Source of the DNA: Adiantum capillus-veneris
Lineage: Eukaryota; Streptophyta; Polypodiopsida; Polypodiales; Pteridaceae
DNA: 64,000 nucleotides
Assembly: GCA_014529385.2 (NCBI GenBank)
Contig: CM043959.1
Span: 7,166,026 to 7,230,025 of the forward strand
Direction of reading: 5' to 3'
Numbering within the stretch: the first letter of the stretch is position 1; each line of letters opens with the position of its first letter. A model generated the notes under the pieces. That model ran no database searches, had not been told where the DNA came from, and was given only the letters and a program-made list of their open reading frames with translations. Made by a program: the position numbers and the translations under genes. This document shows positions 33,338 through 42,080 of this stretch, piece after piece.

Positions 33338-34801
33338 GAATTGATGACACAAATGATTAGTGGAGACCTCTCAGCTATGGAGAAGGATATATATTTGCAC
33401 ATGCTGGCTAGTTTTCCTGATTTGTTCATTACTTCATATGAAGAGATCAGAGGGTTCAAGGGCGAAGAGATGCATATAGAGCTGAAAGAAGGTGCTAAGC
33501 CAGTGCGGCAAAGGCTAAGAAGGATGGGTCAAGAGAAAATGGAAGCCTTGCGAGAAGAGGTGGACAAGTTATTGAAGGCAGGGTTCATAGTCCCTGTGGA
33601 GACCATAGAATGGGTGAGTCCAGTTGTAGTCAGTCCAAAGAAGGATGGGAAGTGGAGAATTTGTGTAGATTTTAAACCCTTAAACGCAGCCACTAAGAAG
33701 AACCCATATCCTCTTCCATTCATTGATCAGATCTTGGATTCAGTGGCAGGTTATGAGAGGTACAGTGTGTGTGACGGTCTTTCAGGCTATTTTCAATTGA
33801 AGATTGCTCTTAAAGACCACAAAAAGACCACTTTTATTACGCCATGGGGCTGCTATTGCTACACAGTATTTCCATTTGGGTTGTCAAATGGACCTTCCTT
33901 CTATCAAGAGAGAGCAAATTGGGTGTTGGAACCATTCATTGGTAGTTGTGTTAAAGCTTTTATGGATGACTTCTGTGTTTATAGCAGCAGGGCTGAACAC
34001 CATGAGAAGCTGCAGATGGTATTGGCTCAATATGATGAATGTGGAGGACAACTAAATCCAAAGAAATGTCATCTAGCACAACCAAGGGTGAAGTTATTGG
34101 GCCACATGGTGTCAGAAAATGACATTGAGGCTGATCCAGACAAGGTTAAGTCTATTATTCTTCTTCCATCACCTACGAGTACGAAGCAATTGGAAACCTT
34201 TATACACAAATTGAAGTACATGGCAAGGTTTATTCCATTGTCTTCTCAGATTCTTTATCCATTACAACAAGTGGCAAAGCATGATCCATTGCAATGGGAT
34301 GACAAGTGTGAAGAAGTGTTTCAAGAGGTGAAAGAGGTGTTAGGGGGGTTGTCAGCCATGCAGGCTCCTGATTGGGAGCAAGTGTTTTATGTAAATCCAT
34401 CAGTAGGGGAGGATGCCATTGGAGCCATGCTATTGCAAAAGGGGAAGGGCAGCCATTATATGAGGCCAGTGTATTGTGCAAGCCGTGTGAAGCTGGTAGC
34501 AGAGAGAAAATTCTCGGAAGTAGAGCTAGTGATGGCCAGTGTAATATTTTCTTGTCGACGATTTCGTCATTACTTGCTACCACGACCTTTTGTTTTCTTG
34601 ACGAGTTATGCCTTTTTTCCACAGTTAATTAATGGCACTAACATGTCAAATGTGGTCAAGAAATGGGTAATTGAGCTGCAAGAATTTGAGTTCTCTTTTC
34701 TAGTGGAAGATAGTACAAGGGCTACCCTAGCTGATTTGTTGACCTACAAGGATAATCCCCTTATTGTTAAGGAAGAGGTGGTGAGAAAGGTAGTTGAATA
34801 A
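33338..34801 (+). CDS. Tat element: reverse transcriptase and gypsy-type RNase H
   Basis: Intact 486-codon ORF from 33341. RT motifs in order: VSPVVVSPKKDGKWRICVDF, YSVCDGLSGYFQLKI, TPWGCYCYTVFPFGLSNGPS, and FMDDFCVYS (33959-33970), where Phe replaces the usual Tyr of Y-x-D-D; then PKKCHLAQPRVKLLGHMVS. The RNase H-like part follows (QVFYVNPSVGEDAIGAMLLQ, YCASRVKLVAERKFSEVE). It would make element cDNA. The frame closes at TAA 34799, which could be a former CAA. Phe-x-D-D occurs in working RTs, so this need not be inactive. Confidence 0.9.
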   Translation, partial: ELMTQMISGDLSAMEKDIYLHMLASFPDLFITSYEEIRGFKGEEMHIELKEGAKPVRQRLRRMGQEKMEALREEVDKLLKAGFIVPVETIEWVSPVVVSPKKDGKWRICVDFKPLNAATKKNPYPLPFIDQILDSVAGYERYSVCDGLSGYFQLKIALKDHKKTTFITPWGCYCYTVFPFGLSNGPSFYQERANWVLEPFIGSCVKAFMDDFCVYSSRAEHHEKLQMVLAQYDECGGQLNPKKCHLAQPRVKLLGHMVSENDIEADPDKVKSIILLPSPTSTKQLETFIHKLKYMARFIPLSSQILYPLQQVAKHDPLQWDDKCEEVFQEVKEVLGGLSAMQAPDWEQVFYVNPSVGEDAIGAMLLQKGKGSHYMRPVYCASRVKLVAERKFSEVELVMASVIFSCRRFRHYLLPRPFVFLTSYAFFPQLINGTNMSNVVKKWVIELQEFEFSFLVEDSTRATLADLLTYKDNPLIVKEEVVRKVVE

Positions 34802-36616
34802 GTTCCACAGATCAGCAATGCACATGTGTTGTTCTTTGATGGTTCATACAGAAAGAGCCATGATGCGGCTTCAGGGGGTATAGCACTTTATGATCCAGAC
34901 GGGAAGCTAGCATGTAAGAGAGGGTTCAAATTGGATGCTCATAGTAACAATGAGGCTGAATATGCTACTCTGGAAGCCGGATTACACATTTGTTTGAAGC
35001 ATGGGGTTCGAAAGTTGAGCATAAAAGGTGATGCCTTGTTAGTGGTGAAGCAAGTGTTGGGTGTGTGGAAGAGCAAGAACACCTCATTGAAGGAAATGTG
35101 CTTCAGAATTAAAGGCCTGTTAAAAAAGTTCAAAGCATGGAGCATCAGACACATTGAACGTGCTCTAACTGGAGAGGCACATGAAGCAGCTCAAGGCATG
35201 ATTGGGGAGCTATTTGTGTTGAGGACCACTTTACCTCTTTATCATGGCCGGGAAAGTTTGGCTCAAGAAGAGGAGTTTTTGCTAATAGGAATCATTCCAA
35301 AGGAGATTCAGAAGTCTAAGAAGTATGGCTTTGTGCGTAGAGCATACAGGTACAAATTGATTGGTGATGTCTTATACATGAAAGGGGCTGATCTCGTGTT
35401 GAGACGTGTACCTTGGCGGGAGGAGCTTTACAGAGTGTTGAAAGAGAATCATGAAGGCGCATGTGGTGGCCATTTTGCTCTAAAGATCACCTTGCATAAG
35501 ATTTTTCAAGAGGGGTATGTATGGCCTAGTTTGCACAAGGATGTTCACCATTGGTGTAGGTCTTGCAATAGGTGTCAAGCATTTGGGAAGAGAGTGTTGA
35601 AGCCAGAGCTACAAAAAACCATTATGGCATTTGATGTGTTTGAAAAGTGGGGGATTGATGCAATAGGCCCGTTACCTATCACAAGCAGGGGCAAAAGCTA
35701 TATTTTGACGGCAGTGGACTATCTTTCTAGATGGGCAGAGGCTATAGCAGTAAAACAGATCACTGCAAAGGATGTGGAAAATTTTTTGTATGATGAAATA
35801 TGTTGCAAGTTTGGGGTGCCATTAGAGCTACTTTCAGATAAGGGGCCAGGATTTAGAGCTAAACTGCTAGACTTCTTATACGCAAAGATGAAGATTAGGC
35901 ACCATCATACCAGTCCTTATTACCCACAGTGTAATGGCTTAAATGAAAGATTCAATGGTGAGTTGGTACAGATTCTTTCAAAAGTGACAGAGCACCAAGG
36001 AAAGAGTTGGGATTTGGAATTGCCTAGTGCATTATGGGCTTACTGTACTTCCGTGAAGACAGGTACAGGGTTTACTCCATTTCATTTGGTATATGGAAAG
36101 GAAGCACTATTGCCTTTGGAGGTAGAGTTGCCTGCGGTCAAGATGTTAGAGAAGTTGCTTGGGCCGCCTAGTGATGCATTCAAAGAGAGGCTCTTGCAGT
36201 TACAAGAGGTTCAGTTTGATAGGATGAGCGCATTGGAGCATTATGGGCAGATGCAGGATAAGGCTTTGGCAAAGATAAATGAAAAGGTCAAAAGTAAGGG
36301 TATGAAGAAGCATGACTTGGTTTTGCGCTACAACAGTAAGCTGGACAACACCTTCCAAAAGAAGTTTCAAATTAAGTGGGAAGGCCCTTTCAAGGTAGTG
36401 GAGTGTTTCCTGAATGGTACATATCAGTTGGCTAACCTGGATGGGTTTCTACATAAGTCAAGGGTAAATGGCTTGCGTCTTAAATTGTATCATGCCAGGT
36501 TGATGATGGTCGAGCAAGATGAGCTGTCTGTGGATCAAGGAGTGTTGGTGAAGGATGAGGAGACTTGTGACGCTGCGAGTCTCATATCGCTTTTTGCTGC
36601 TGCTGATCATGAATGA
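34802..36616 (+). CDS. Tat element: second (plant-type) RNase H and integrase
   Basis: The 596-codon ORF (34826-36616) starts with a full RNase H: LFFDGSYRKSHDAASGGIAL, SNNEAEYATLEAGL, SIKGDALLVVKQVLG and RALTGEAHEAAQ. This is the archaeal/plant-like RNase H found in addition to the gypsy one in Tat elements. Integrase follows: HEGACGGHFALKITLHKI and HHWCRSCNRCQAF (HHCC), WGIDAIGPLPITSRGKSYIL (Asp), LELLSDKGPGFRAKLLDF (Asp), YYPQCNGLNERFNGEL (Glu). The end has FQIKWEGPFKVVECFLNGTY (GPF/Y module). All catalytic residues are present. No chromodomain. Confidence 0.9.
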   Translation, partial: VPQISNAHVLFFDGSYRKSHDAASGGIALYDPDGKLACKRGFKLDAHSNNEAEYATLEAGLHICLKHGVRKLSIKGDALLVVKQVLGVWKSKNTSLKEMCFRIKGLLKKFKAWSIRHIERALTGEAHEAAQGMIGELFVLRTTLPLYHGRESLAQEEEFLLIGIIPKEIQKSKKYGFVRRAYRYKLIGDVLYMKGADLVLRRVPWREELYRVLKENHEGACGGHFALKITLHKIFQEGYVWPSLHKDVHHWCRSCNRCQAFGKRVLKPELQKTIMAFDVFEKWGIDAIGPLPITSRGKSYILTAVDYLSRWAEAIAVKQITAKDVENFLYDEICCKFGVPLELLSDKGPGFRAKLLDFLYAKMKIRHHHTSPYYPQCNGLNERFNGELVQILSKVTEHQGKSWDLELPSALWAYCTSVKTGTGFTPFHLVYGKEALLPLEVELPAVKMLEKLLGPPSDAFKERLLQLQEVQFDRMSALEHYGQMQDKALAKINEKVKSKGMKKHDLVLRYNSKLDNTFQKKFQIKWEGPFKVVECFLNGTYQLANLDGFLHKSRVNGLRLKLYHARLMMVEQDELSVDQGVLVKDEETCDAASLISLFAAADHE

Positions 36617-36623
36617 TCTAGCA

Positions 36624-36640
36624 GGCTAGGGGATGGGCAA
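36624..36640 (+). promoter_or_regulatory. Polypurine tract of the Tat element
   Basis: GGCTAGGGGATGGGCAA, 4 bp before the 3' LTR. It primes plus-strand synthesis in the family. Similar to the tract at 20231-20246. Confidence 0.65.
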
Positions 36641-36644
36641 ATTA

Positions 36645-37773
36645 TGTCAGGAGTTTTTTGGAGCAAGGGATTGCGCATATGTACATACACATGTATGGTG
36701 CATCGAATAAAGGATTGCCCAATTTCCATAGCCAGGTGGTTACGTGGGGCCCACGTGTGTACAGGTAGGACAGGGTGTACATAGTGCAGCGATTTTCACT
36801 ATTACCAGTACCAGTGTGTTTTTTCTACAATAAGGAGGAGTTGGTAGTGCATAAAACTTCTCGAGGAAGCTATCCACGGGCCGACGACATGAGGTAAGCA
36901 GGTGCGTCAGATGGCATCGAGTGGCGTCAGGAGGTCGAACGGGGTCAATACTTGCACGCGGAGAAGTACGGACACGACGTGGGTGTTTTCTTGTGATACT
37001 TATGTAGAAAGGTCATCATAAGGACCACTTTTTGGGGCCACTTCACGTGGTTGCGGGATGCATTATTGGGAAAAACTGAGTGCCAGGTGTGCGGATGATG
37101 CAAAAAGGTGACAACTATGCACTGCGAGGTCAGTTTTTGGCCTGTTCGGGGTCCGTTTGAGGTCATCTAAAAGGCCACGATTGCCCAACTAATAAATATA
37201 AGTGTGGGAACTGAAAAAAGAGAGAGAAGACCAGAAAAAAACGTGGAGAAGAGAGGAGGAACAGCCGCAAGTGTGTCTTTGCTGTTTTTGGAGCATTTTT
37301 TGGCCCTAAACTGCTCATCCGAGGTCGGATTTGAGCACTGTGACATTGTAGGGTGGGGTTTTTGGGCGTTCCGGACGTAATGGCACTGTCCATTTTGCCA
37401 AATTCCTCACATATTTTCTGCTATTTTTTTGTGTAATCTTCTCCGGTGAGTGAAGCCTGTTCTTAACTTTGTGGTCGTATCTGGTGTATTTCCTCAATAC
37501 TGTGTAAACTATTTGCCCCATTGGTGTTGGGCTGAGCTTCATTGAGTCTAAACAACAAAAATTTGCCTCCTTTGAGCTGAATTGAGAGTATGTGTGTGAG
37601 TGTTGAGTGGGCAAGTGGGAAATCTCTCTCTTCTCACTCCGTCTGTGTGTTTCCTGTCTCGACCAAGCTGGTTGTGTAAGCCGAGTGGTTCCCCATAATG
37701 TTTGTGTGTATCATCCCAAGAGTGTGTGTCGGGTCATTATAGAGGCGTTGTGTGTGTTTCCATCCCGCTCACA
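36645..37773 (+). repeat. 3' LTR of the Tat element
   Basis: TGTCAGGAG to CGCTCACA. Carries TATA-like AATAAATATAAG at about 37190; the 5' copy has AATAAAGATAAG. It continues directly into element B sequence at 37774. Confidence 0.9.
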
Positions 37774-38290
37774 CCGACCATCGAGGTATCATTTCCACGG
37801 AGAACAGATATGCATCTGGTAGATCATCGTCTACTCCTTTAGGTGGTTCCCCTGAAACAATCCTAAACAAATGATCTACTCTTTGATGAGTGGTACCCTT
37901 TTTCACAACTATAGTGAAATCAAATTCTAGAGGAATGATGAACCATCTCATTATTCTTCCTGTGTTGCATGGCTTGCTAACCAAGTACAATAAGTCTTGG
38001 TGGTCCACAAAGAACACAAACTTGTTTGCTAATAGATAATGTCTATACTTTTTTTACGGCATAGATCATTCCTAATCCTTCCCTCTTGGTGGTGGTATAA
38101 TTATTTTATGACATGTTCAATTGTTGGCTAGCATAAGAAATAGAAAAATCAATTTTCTCGTTTCCTGGTTGAGCTAGTATATATCCGATGGCAAAATTGT
38201 AAGCATCTACATGTATGTGGAATATCTTATTCCAATCTGGTGCTTTCAATATTGGAGCCAAAGTGACAGCTTCCTTAAGCTTCATGAAGG
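37774..38290 (-). pseudogene. Gypsy element B: RNase H domain (5' side of the split)
   Basis: Minus-strand pieces: IFHIHVDAYNFAIGYILAQP, ISYASQQLN, TTTKREGLGMIYAVKK, then VFFVDHQDLLYLVSKPCNTG and LEFDFTIVVKKGTTHQRVDH. These match element A's RNase H (10950-11350). Several frame breaks. The last residues (VEMIPRW) meet the Tat 3' LTR at 37773 and continue at 29043. Confidence 0.8.
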
Positions 38291-39260
38291 ATTATTCACA
38301 CTCATCAGTCCATTCAAAGTCTGTAATCAAGCTATACATGGGTTTTGTAATTATAGCATACATGTAAATGAACCGTATGTAATATCCACAATGTCCCATG
38401 AAGACTTGAACCCCCTTGACTGTTGTCGATCTAGGTAAATCAGTGATAGCATGAATTTTATCCATATTAGTAGCTATGCCATTTTTAGACACTATATGTC
38501 CAAGAATTTTCTCTTGTCTACCCATAAATGTGCACTTTTCAGGATTTAAGAAAATTCTATAAAGTCTACATTTCTTGAATACCTTTTTGAGGTGCTCAAA
38601 ATGATCAGCCCAGATTGATGAATGTACGCATAGATCATCCATATATACTTCCGAAAAATTCCTCATATATTCTTTGAAAGCATGACTCATCAATCTTTGA
38701 AAGGTGGCAAGAGCATTAGTTAACCCAAAAGGCATAACCCGATAGGAAAAAATACCCCATTCCGTTGCAAAGGCAGTTTTATGATGATCCTTGGGATCAA
38801 CCAAAAGTTGATTGTATCTTGAAAAGCCATCTAAAAAGCTGTAAGCTTCTTTTCCTGCAACTCGTTCTAAAACATGCTCAGTGATTGGAAGGGGAAAGTT
38901 GTCTCTAATGGTAGCTGCATTCACTTTCATGAGGTTGACACACACCCGTAGTTTTCCATTTTTCTTGGGCACTACCACAATTGGAGACACCAATTCTGTG
39001 TGTTCAATTTCATAAATGAATTTGGCTTCCTTTAGTTTTTCAATATCTTCTTTGATCTTTCTGGAAAATGTCTCATTATATGTGTATGGCGTTTGTCTAC
39101 TTGGTTTCTCATCGTCTCTCATGGGTACAGTATGTCGACAAATTTTTGGATCAATACCCTTGAGATCCTTATAAGACCAAGCAAAGATATCTCGGTATTC
39201 TTTTAGTAAGCTTAACAAAAGCTCTTCTTCTAATTTTGTTAGGTCATTTGCAATGTAGGT
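38291..39260 (-). CDS. Gypsy element B: reverse transcriptase, open frame
   Basis: A 308-codon open frame (39218-38292) covers nearly the whole RT domain: LKEYRDIFAWSYKDLKGIDP, HTVPMRDDEKPSRQTPYTYN, SPIVVVPKKNGKLRVCVNL, AYSFLDGFSRYNQLLVDPKD, YRVMPFGLTNALATFQRLM, VYMDDLCVHS (catalytic YMDD), LNPEKCTFMGRQEKILGHIV, FMGHCGYYIRFI. No stop is present in this part, unlike the copy in A. Enzyme activity is not testable from sequence, and the rest of the polyprotein is broken. Confidence 0.85.
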
Positions 39261-40150
39261 AGGTCTAGGCTCTTCTCCTGGTTTGGCCAGATCTATCTTT
39301 TTTGCGTTTTTAGGTCCTTCATAAGACTCGCCCTATTTTCGTGGTTCCCTGACATGTTGTTTGACTATGATTTTTTGGTCATGGAGAGTATATTTCATGT
39401 AATGGTATGGAATGCTCATTACATTTATACCATCCCCTTATGTGGTTTCCATTTCGGTCGTATGTATCTCCATTAGAGATTTTTTCAACTCTTGATACTT
39501 CTTTTGCCGTTCAACCCGTGTCATGGTTGAACCCTTGTCCTAGTTTTTAGGCTTTGCTTGAGTTTCCTTTCTTGTTTTTCTCAATATTTTTGTCATTTCA
39601 TGTTCTTCATTTAAAGAATATTTACCATTGATTTTGTCCTTGTTGACACAATCATGTGCATTTATCTGCATTAGGAACTGTGTTCTACTGGAGACTGATG
39701 GCATAGGTCTAGCTTTCACGTTTCTGATGTCTCTTTTTCGTCTACACCATTTCTCCCTTCTCGGTTATTGGTTTGGAAAGTCAAAAAACTTTTCCTACCC
39801 TTCTTTCATGAGTAGTTTAGCTCTCACATGTTCTTTTTCTGACCCCGAATCATCTAAGGTAGCTGAGTATTCTTCTAACTTATCTGTTGCATCATAGTAG
39901 AGGACATGTTGAGCTTTCATCAAGTCCTTGGATTCCGGAATTTTGTATTCAATGTGAGGGTTGAGATCATTTATATGGGAATTATGTCATGGCCGTCCTC
40001 ATTACAAAATTGAGTAGGCATAGACGTATTTATATATACATCCATTGTTGCTAATATTTGAGTCCATTCAAATGGCTCAAACAAATGCTATGGAAAGGGT
40101 TCATATACATAGGCTTTGTCAGTGCAAAACCTTTCTAAGATACATTCTTC
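39261..40150 (-). pseudogene. Gypsy element B: protease-RT linker
   Basis: Broken coding sequence with Lys/Glu-rich pieces between protease and RT, matching the position of the 9036-9840 linker in A (for example the FEPFEWTQI-like piece at about 40085-40050). No catalytic motif. Confidence 0.5.
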
Positions 40151-40554
40151 TCATTTTAAGCTCCCGTTTCCTGAAGCTCTACACATCCAAATAGGAGTGT
40201 CTTTGTTCAACCAAGATGGAAGCTTAGTTTCAGCCAAAGAGACTGAATCGAACTCTTGTATGGGTGTTTTTATGAAATCTCTATAAGTGTAATCTTTTAG
40301 ATTAACACTTGTTATTGATCCCACTTGCTTCAAGTACAGATAATTGTTTCCCCAATCTTGGATGAGTTGTACTTGTCGCATGAAAGGTCTTCCCAATATG
40401 ATTTCATAATTGAGTTTCTTTCCAAAGTCTACTGTGGCAAAAGTGTGTTGATATTCAATCCCACAGGAATTAACTATCACATTTCAAGCAGTCCTAAGGG
40501 TCTTTTGATATGTCCATCAATCAATTGCAATTTCATTCGAGTTTGTCTAATGGC
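40151..40554 (-). pseudogene. Gypsy element B: standard protease (AP1), 5' part lost
   Basis: AIRQTRMKLQLIDGHIKRPL, then IVNSCGIEYQHTFATVDFGK, YEIILGRPFMRQVQLIQDWG and NNYLYLKQVGSITSVNLKDY match AP1 of element A. The active-site D-S-G-A end is missing: the sequence is cut at about 40554, where copia sequence begins. It proves that B had an ordinary protease upstream of RT in addition to the module at 27 kb. Confidence 0.8.
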
Positions 40555-41285
40555 CGGTTGTCCCCAGGATTCCCATACTGCTTTCATGGCCAAAACGCTG
40601 AAGTGTTTTCATTCCCTTTTGGCTAATATGCCCTAGCCGGCTATGCCACAACTCAGGAGACGGTAGCTCGGCAACATAGATAGAGTGTTCGTCGACACTC
40701 GAAACAAACAAAGAGTATAGGGATTCGTTTTTATTGCCTTTCATCATGATGAGGTTGTTCTTGCTGATCATCCAAAAACGATTACCAAAAACTGTAGTGT
40801 AGCCAAGATCATCCAATTGCCCTATAGAAAGCAAGCTTTTCATAAGCTTGGACACATGTCTGACATTCTGCAGCACAAAAGTAGTGCCATTATGCATCTG
40901 AAGTTTCACATCACCAATGCCAATAATGTCAAGCTCATAGGAATCACCAAGCTTGACTATTCCATGCATGGATGCATAAGAGGAAAACCACTCTCTATGC
41001 GGTGTGACATGAAAACTTGCACCAGAATCAAGGATCCAATTCTGTGCATAACCCTCATCATGTGCAACCAAAGCATCTGGAGTGAGATCTGAAGTGAAAA
41101 TGAGAACATCGGAGGCATTGCTGTCACCTCGGGATGAATCTCTGTGGGCATAATGAGCATCACTGGAGGAGGAGCATCCTCTACTGTAGCTGTAGGCATG
41201 GGGGACTCAACAATATTGAGCTCCTCAATCTTAACTGTACTTTTGCCTTTGCCAGAATTATCCTTTTGCATGTTTTTCTGATCTC
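40555..41285 (-). pseudogene. Copia element: protease and pre-integrase region, truncated
   Basis: ORF 41071-40547 (-) reads NWILDSGASFHVTPHREWF (copia protease active site D-S-G-A-S), YELDIIGIGDVKLQMHNGTT, LSIGQLDDLGYTTVFGNRFW and LWHSRLGHISQKGMKTLQRF (gag-pre-integrase H-x-R-L-G-H motif). Sequence ends at about 40555 against gypsy B; integrase, RT and RNase H are missing. The active site is intact. Confidence 0.85.
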
Positions 41286-41555
41286 TTAGAAAACTACGAC
41301 AATCCTTTTTGTAATGACCCTTCTTGTGGCAATAGTAACACTCGACATTTTTGGCATTGTGGTCTCTACTTTGGTTCCTGTGTCTGCTAGGACTACGAGG
41401 ATTCCGCTCTCTACTTTTGCTTTTTTTTTTTTCCTGTCACGACCTCTTGGCTTTGTTGAACTGCTAGCCATATATGCATCTCCATGACTAGCATTATTGA
41501 GAGATTTACGACCAATCTCTTCAGTGAGCAACGCATCTGTGACAGCATTGAATTC
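41286..41555 (-). pseudogene. Copia element: nucleocapsid zinc knuckle
   Basis: VECYYCHKKGHYKKDCRSFL at about 41345-41290 is an intact CCHC knuckle. Before it comes EEIGRKSLNNASHGDAYMAS and a Lys/Arg-rich tract; an A/T-run near 41420 (minus-strand AAAAAAA) shifts the frame. It links gag to protease. Confidence 0.8.
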
Positions 41556-42080
41556 TTACTTTCCATTTGGAGCCGAATTGCTAATGTTTGTGAAAAATAT
41601 ATCCCATGAACTGGGTAGAGAGCATAATAAGAAGATAGACTTGAGTTCATCATCAAACTCCTTAAAGCCCTGAGATGTCAGCTGACTGAACAAGGAATTG
41701 AACTCATTTAAATGACTAGAAACTGTGCTACCTTCTTTCATGTTGAGCTTCATAAGCTTTTTCATGAGAAAAACTTTGTTTGATGCACTTTTTCTCTCCC
41801 ATGCTGAACATAAGCTATCCCAAAGTTCCTTGGTTGTTTTCTTCCCTATGATAGTGAAGAAGACTGACTCGGCTAGATGTAGACGTATTGTAGCCATGGC
41901 TTTTGCATCCAAAAGCTCCCATTGAGCTTGTGTATAACCATCATCCTCTGCGCGCTCTTTCAACGGGTCTGAGAGGCCTTTGTTTATCAAAACATCTTTC
42001 ATGCGCTCTTTCCACATGGTGAAGTTGCTGCCATCGAACTTCCGAATGAAATACTCCTCCTTTTTTGAAGAAGAAGCCAT
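41556..42080 (-). CDS. gag: Copia element: gag (UBN2 type)
   Basis: A 174-codon ORF from an ATG at 42080. Motifs: IRKFDGSNFTMWKERMKDVL, AMATIRLHLAESVFFTI, KELWDSLCSAWERKSASNKV, LMKLNMKEGSTVSSHLNEFN, FDDELKSIFLLCSLPSSWD. This is the plant copia gag (UBN2/DUF4219 family). The ORF ends at 41556 where the knuckle region follows in another frame, a probable frameshift. Orientation fits the LTR at 44633-44839. Confidence 0.85.
   Translation of the reverse strand: MASSSKKEEYFIRKFDGSNFTMWKERMKDVLINKGLSDPLKERAEDDGYTQAQWELLDAKAMATIRLHLAESVFFTIIGKKTTKELWDSLCSAWERKSASNKVFLMKKLMKLNMKEGSTVSSHLNEFNSLFSQLTSQGFKEFDDELKSIFLLCSLPSSWDIFFTNISNSAPNGK

Larger units (their letters stand above)
29044..37773 (+). mobile_element. 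Near-complete Tat-type Ty3/gypsy retrotransposon inserted in element B
   Basis: An 8.7-kb element with paired LTRs (29044-30187, 36645-37773), primer site, leader, gag, protease, RT with RNase H, a second RNase H, integrase and polypurine tract in order. It lies on the opposite strand to element B and splits B's RNase H-integrase linker; flanks CTGA and CCGA are a probable target duplication with one change. The coding region 31175-36616 stays in one frame, with in-frame stops at 32117 (TAG), 33089 (TGA), 33335 (TAG) and 34799 (TAA). The second, plant-type RNase H after RT is the hallmark of the Tat clade. Confidence 0.9.

Noticed and set aside
36300-36616. Chromodomain or envelope-like ORF in the Tat element
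   Set aside because: Sequence ends shortly after the GPF/Y module; no chromodomain pattern and no signal or membrane segment follows before the 3' LTR.
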